Assembly (NCBI GenBank): GCA_003155565.1
Contig: PMDM01000093.1
Location: 1-5,993, forward strand
DNA: 5,993 nucleotides
Reading direction: 5' to 3'
Source: Methylococcaceae bacterium
GTDB lineage: Bacteria > Pseudomonadota > Gammaproteobacteria > Methylococcales > Methylomonadaceae
Both the position numbers and the translations under genes were made by a program. Below are positions 4,741-5,993 of the stretch, piece after piece; the stretch's first letter is position 1; each line of letters starts with the position of its first letter. The notes under the pieces were generated by a model. It was not told the origin of the DNA. It worked only from the letters and a program-made list of their open reading frames with translations, and did no database searches.

Positions 4741-5481
4741 TTACAGAACCATTTCCAATTCAATTTTCCGCTCAGAAATTTGCTGGGTGAGTTGCCGTGC
4801 CAAATCACTTAAGGGTTCACCACCCATAGTTTTTGCTTCGGAAACGGTAACCATTAACTCGTGCAATTCTTGGGCTTTCTGGTCGGCAATTTCTAGTTGC
4901 GCTTCATCCAATCGACGGCGCAATTGGGCAATGCGGCGAATCGTTTTAACCAAACGTGCGGAAACATCTTCACCGATAATGGCTTCAGGGTCGTGGCCGA
5001 ATTCGATAATCAGTTTTTCAATAGCGGCCTTATCCCCTTTCTCATAGGCGACATTGATCTTTGCCATGATTACGGTACGGCGCTTGCGTTCAGCATCGCT
5101 AGTAGCACGATCTGGATGCATGAGCTTTGCAGCTTGCCGGAAAGCTAGTTTTAATTCCGGTGTAATTTCCGGCGGCGGTTGCGGCTGTTTTTCTGTTAAA
5201 CCTGATTCTTCGGCGGATTTTTGCGCTTGTTGTTCGGCGGTTTCAGCTTCTACTTGCGCTTTGTCATTGTCCGGCTCTAGCCCTGCGGCTACCCTGGCAA
5301 TTTGTGCTACCAAACGATCAAGTTCGGCATAAAGCCGTCCAACGGTTTGATAATAATGGCGCTGAAATTGGGCGGTTTCTACCTTGAGGGTTTCCAGGGT
5401 TTCTTCGGCGGTGACAACCTGATCTTCCAGTATCGTCTGTTCGCTTTCCAGACGGGCGAGTTCTTGTTCTTCTGGGAGCAT
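4741..5481 (-). CDS. J-domain protein flanked by coiled coils
   Basis: A 246-residue cytoplasmic protein. Residues 1-67 are a heptad-rich coiled coil (ELARLESEQTILEDQ...), 68-107 a Glu/Gln/Pro-rich linker ending QPPPE, and about 108-160 a J domain with AFRQAAKLMHPDRATSD carrying the HPD motif at 122-124 that stimulates an Hsp70 ATPase. A second coiled coil lies at 176-212 (LVKTIRRIAQLRRRLDEAQ). It lacks the G/F and zinc-finger regions of DnaJ, so it is a class C co-chaperone that would bring a specific client or complex to Hsp70. Its start codon shares an A with the stop of the upstream Sel1 gene (TAATG, 5479-5483), and its own ribosome site is weak, which implies translational coupling. No Hsp70 gene is in the window. 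The J-domain call is firm; client unknown. Confidence 0.88.
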   Translation of the reverse strand: MLPEEQELARLESEQTILEDQVVTAEETLETLKVETAQFQRHYYQTVGRLYAELDRLVAQIARVAAGLEPDNDKAQVEAETAEQQAQKSAEESGLTEKQPQPPPEITPELKLAFRQAAKLMHPDRATSDAERKRRTVIMAKINVAYEKGDKAAIEKLIIEFGHDPEAIIGEDVSARLVKTIRRIAQLRRRLDEAQLEIADQKAQELHELMVTVSEAKTMGGEPLSDLARQLTQQISERKIELEMVL

Positions 5482-5993
5482 TATTTTTCGTTCCAGGTTA
5501 TGCCTAGTTTTGTAAGATTTTCCTGCGCTTGAATATGGCCTTGTTTAGCGGCCTTACGATACCAAAAAATTGCTTGATTATCGTTTCGTTCTACGCGTCT
5601 GCCGCTTGCGTATAAATCGCCTAAATTGAATTGCGCTTTTGCTAAACCTTGCTCCGCTGCCTTGGAACACCACAGCACTGCTTGTTCATCGTCCTGATCC
5701 ACACCAAGGCCGTTAGCATACATAAGGCCTAAATTTAATTGTGCGACCGGATGGCCTTGTTCGGCAGCCTTACGATGCCAGTGTACGGCTAGCCCATCGT
5801 CTTTCTCTACGCCATGACCTTTGTGGTACATCAAGCCTAAACGATTTTGCGCTTCTGCATTATCCTGCTCGGCAGCCTTGCGAAACCAGAACACGGCTTG
5901 TTCATCGTCTTGCTCTAGGCCACGACCTTTGGCGTACATAAATCCTAAATTTAATTGTGCTGTCGCAATACCTTGTTCAGCGGCCTTGCGATA
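5481..5993 (-). CDS. Sel1-like (SLR/TPR) repeat protein, C-terminal part, cut by window edge
   Basis: The frame runs open from the right edge, so the ATG at 5939 is internal to the gene and not its start. The 170 visible residues are four complete 36-residue Sel1-like repeats plus a partial fifth, ending LTKLGITWNEK. The consensus is AEQG...AQ.NLG.MYA.G.GV..DD.QAV.W.RKA, in pairs of alpha helices forming a solenoid used for protein-protein binding. No enzymatic domain is visible in this part. The missing N-terminus may hold a signal peptide or another domain. The stop overlaps the J-domain start by one base, so the two are made from one message and plausibly act on the same partner. Fourth-repeat residues (GRRVERND) deviate from the consensus. 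Confidence 0.9.
   Translation of the reverse strand, partial: YRKAAEQGIATAQLNLGFMYAKGRGLEQDDEQAVFWFRKAAEQDNAEAQNRLGLMYHKGHGVEKDDGLAVHWHRKAAEQGHPVAQLNLGLMYANGLGVDQDDEQAVLWCSKAAEQGLAKAQFNLGDLYASGRRVERNDNQAIFWYRKAAKQGHIQAQENLTKLGITWNEK
5484..5981 (-). repeat. Tandem 108-bp coding repeats (Sel1 units)
   Basis: Period is 108 bp, i.e. 36 codons. Units run 5981-5874, 5873-5766, 5765-5658, 5657-5550 and a partial 5549-5484. The units are clearly related at the DNA level (for example repeated CCTTGTTC.GC.GCCTT blocks) but diverged, so this array has probably been stable for some time while remaining able to change copy number by recombination. Confidence 0.85.

Noticed and set aside
5484..5993. Regularly repeated 108-bp units considered as a CRISPR or satellite array
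   Set aside because: Units are in frame, diverged, contiguous without spacers and encode Sel1 repeats.

Overview
The window looks like chromosomal DNA of a moderately AT-leaning gammaproteobacterium. The protein styles (NDH-2, a MOSC protein, MobA, a DUF302 lipoprotein, Sel1 and J-domain proteins) and the dispersed intergenic repeats fit a methylotroph or methanotroph of the Methylococcales type. That placement is inference from memory of such genomes; no rRNA or other marker is present.

Layout. 1-651 (minus): the N-terminal 217 residues of a type II NADH dehydrogenase, running off the left edge. 652-820: a divergent promoter region with a perfect 10-bp inverted repeat around the ndh promoter. 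821-1678 (plus): a two-domain MOSC protein. 1679-1777: a convergent gap with a terminator-like hairpin. 1778-2170 (minus): a small cysteine-rich lipoprotein. 2171-2437: a gap holding three different families of dispersed palindromic repeat. 2438-2893 (minus): a DUF302 lipoprotein. 2936-3532 (plus): mobA. 3522-3795 (plus): a decayed remnant of what reads as fdhD. 3797-4510 (minus): a Toprim-like protein whose N-terminus appears to be cut off by frameshift, with the lost piece readable upstream. 4613-5993 (minus): a co-directional run of a Sel1-repeat protein (partial), a J-domain coiled-coil protein and a tiny CxxC ORF, reading into the Toprim gene.

How the genes work together. The left and centre have a molybdenum-cofactor theme: a MOSC protein (Moco-binding fold), MobA (GMP addition to make the guanylyl form of Moco) and the FdhD remnant (sulfuration of Mo-bisMGD for formate dehydrogenase). 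The FdhD remnant keeps both ends of the protein but lacks the middle and is frameshifted, so formate dehydrogenase maturation would need another fdhD copy. The right side is a separate minus-strand transcription unit. The Sel1 gene and the J-domain gene overlap as TAATG, the CxxC ORF follows after 14 nt with a good Shine-Dalgarno, and the Toprim-like gene comes last. The Toprim motifs (an early Glu and a DxD) resemble those of JetD and topoisomerase VI A, which suggests a DNA-acting or defence-like cassette, but this is inference and the last gene seems damaged.
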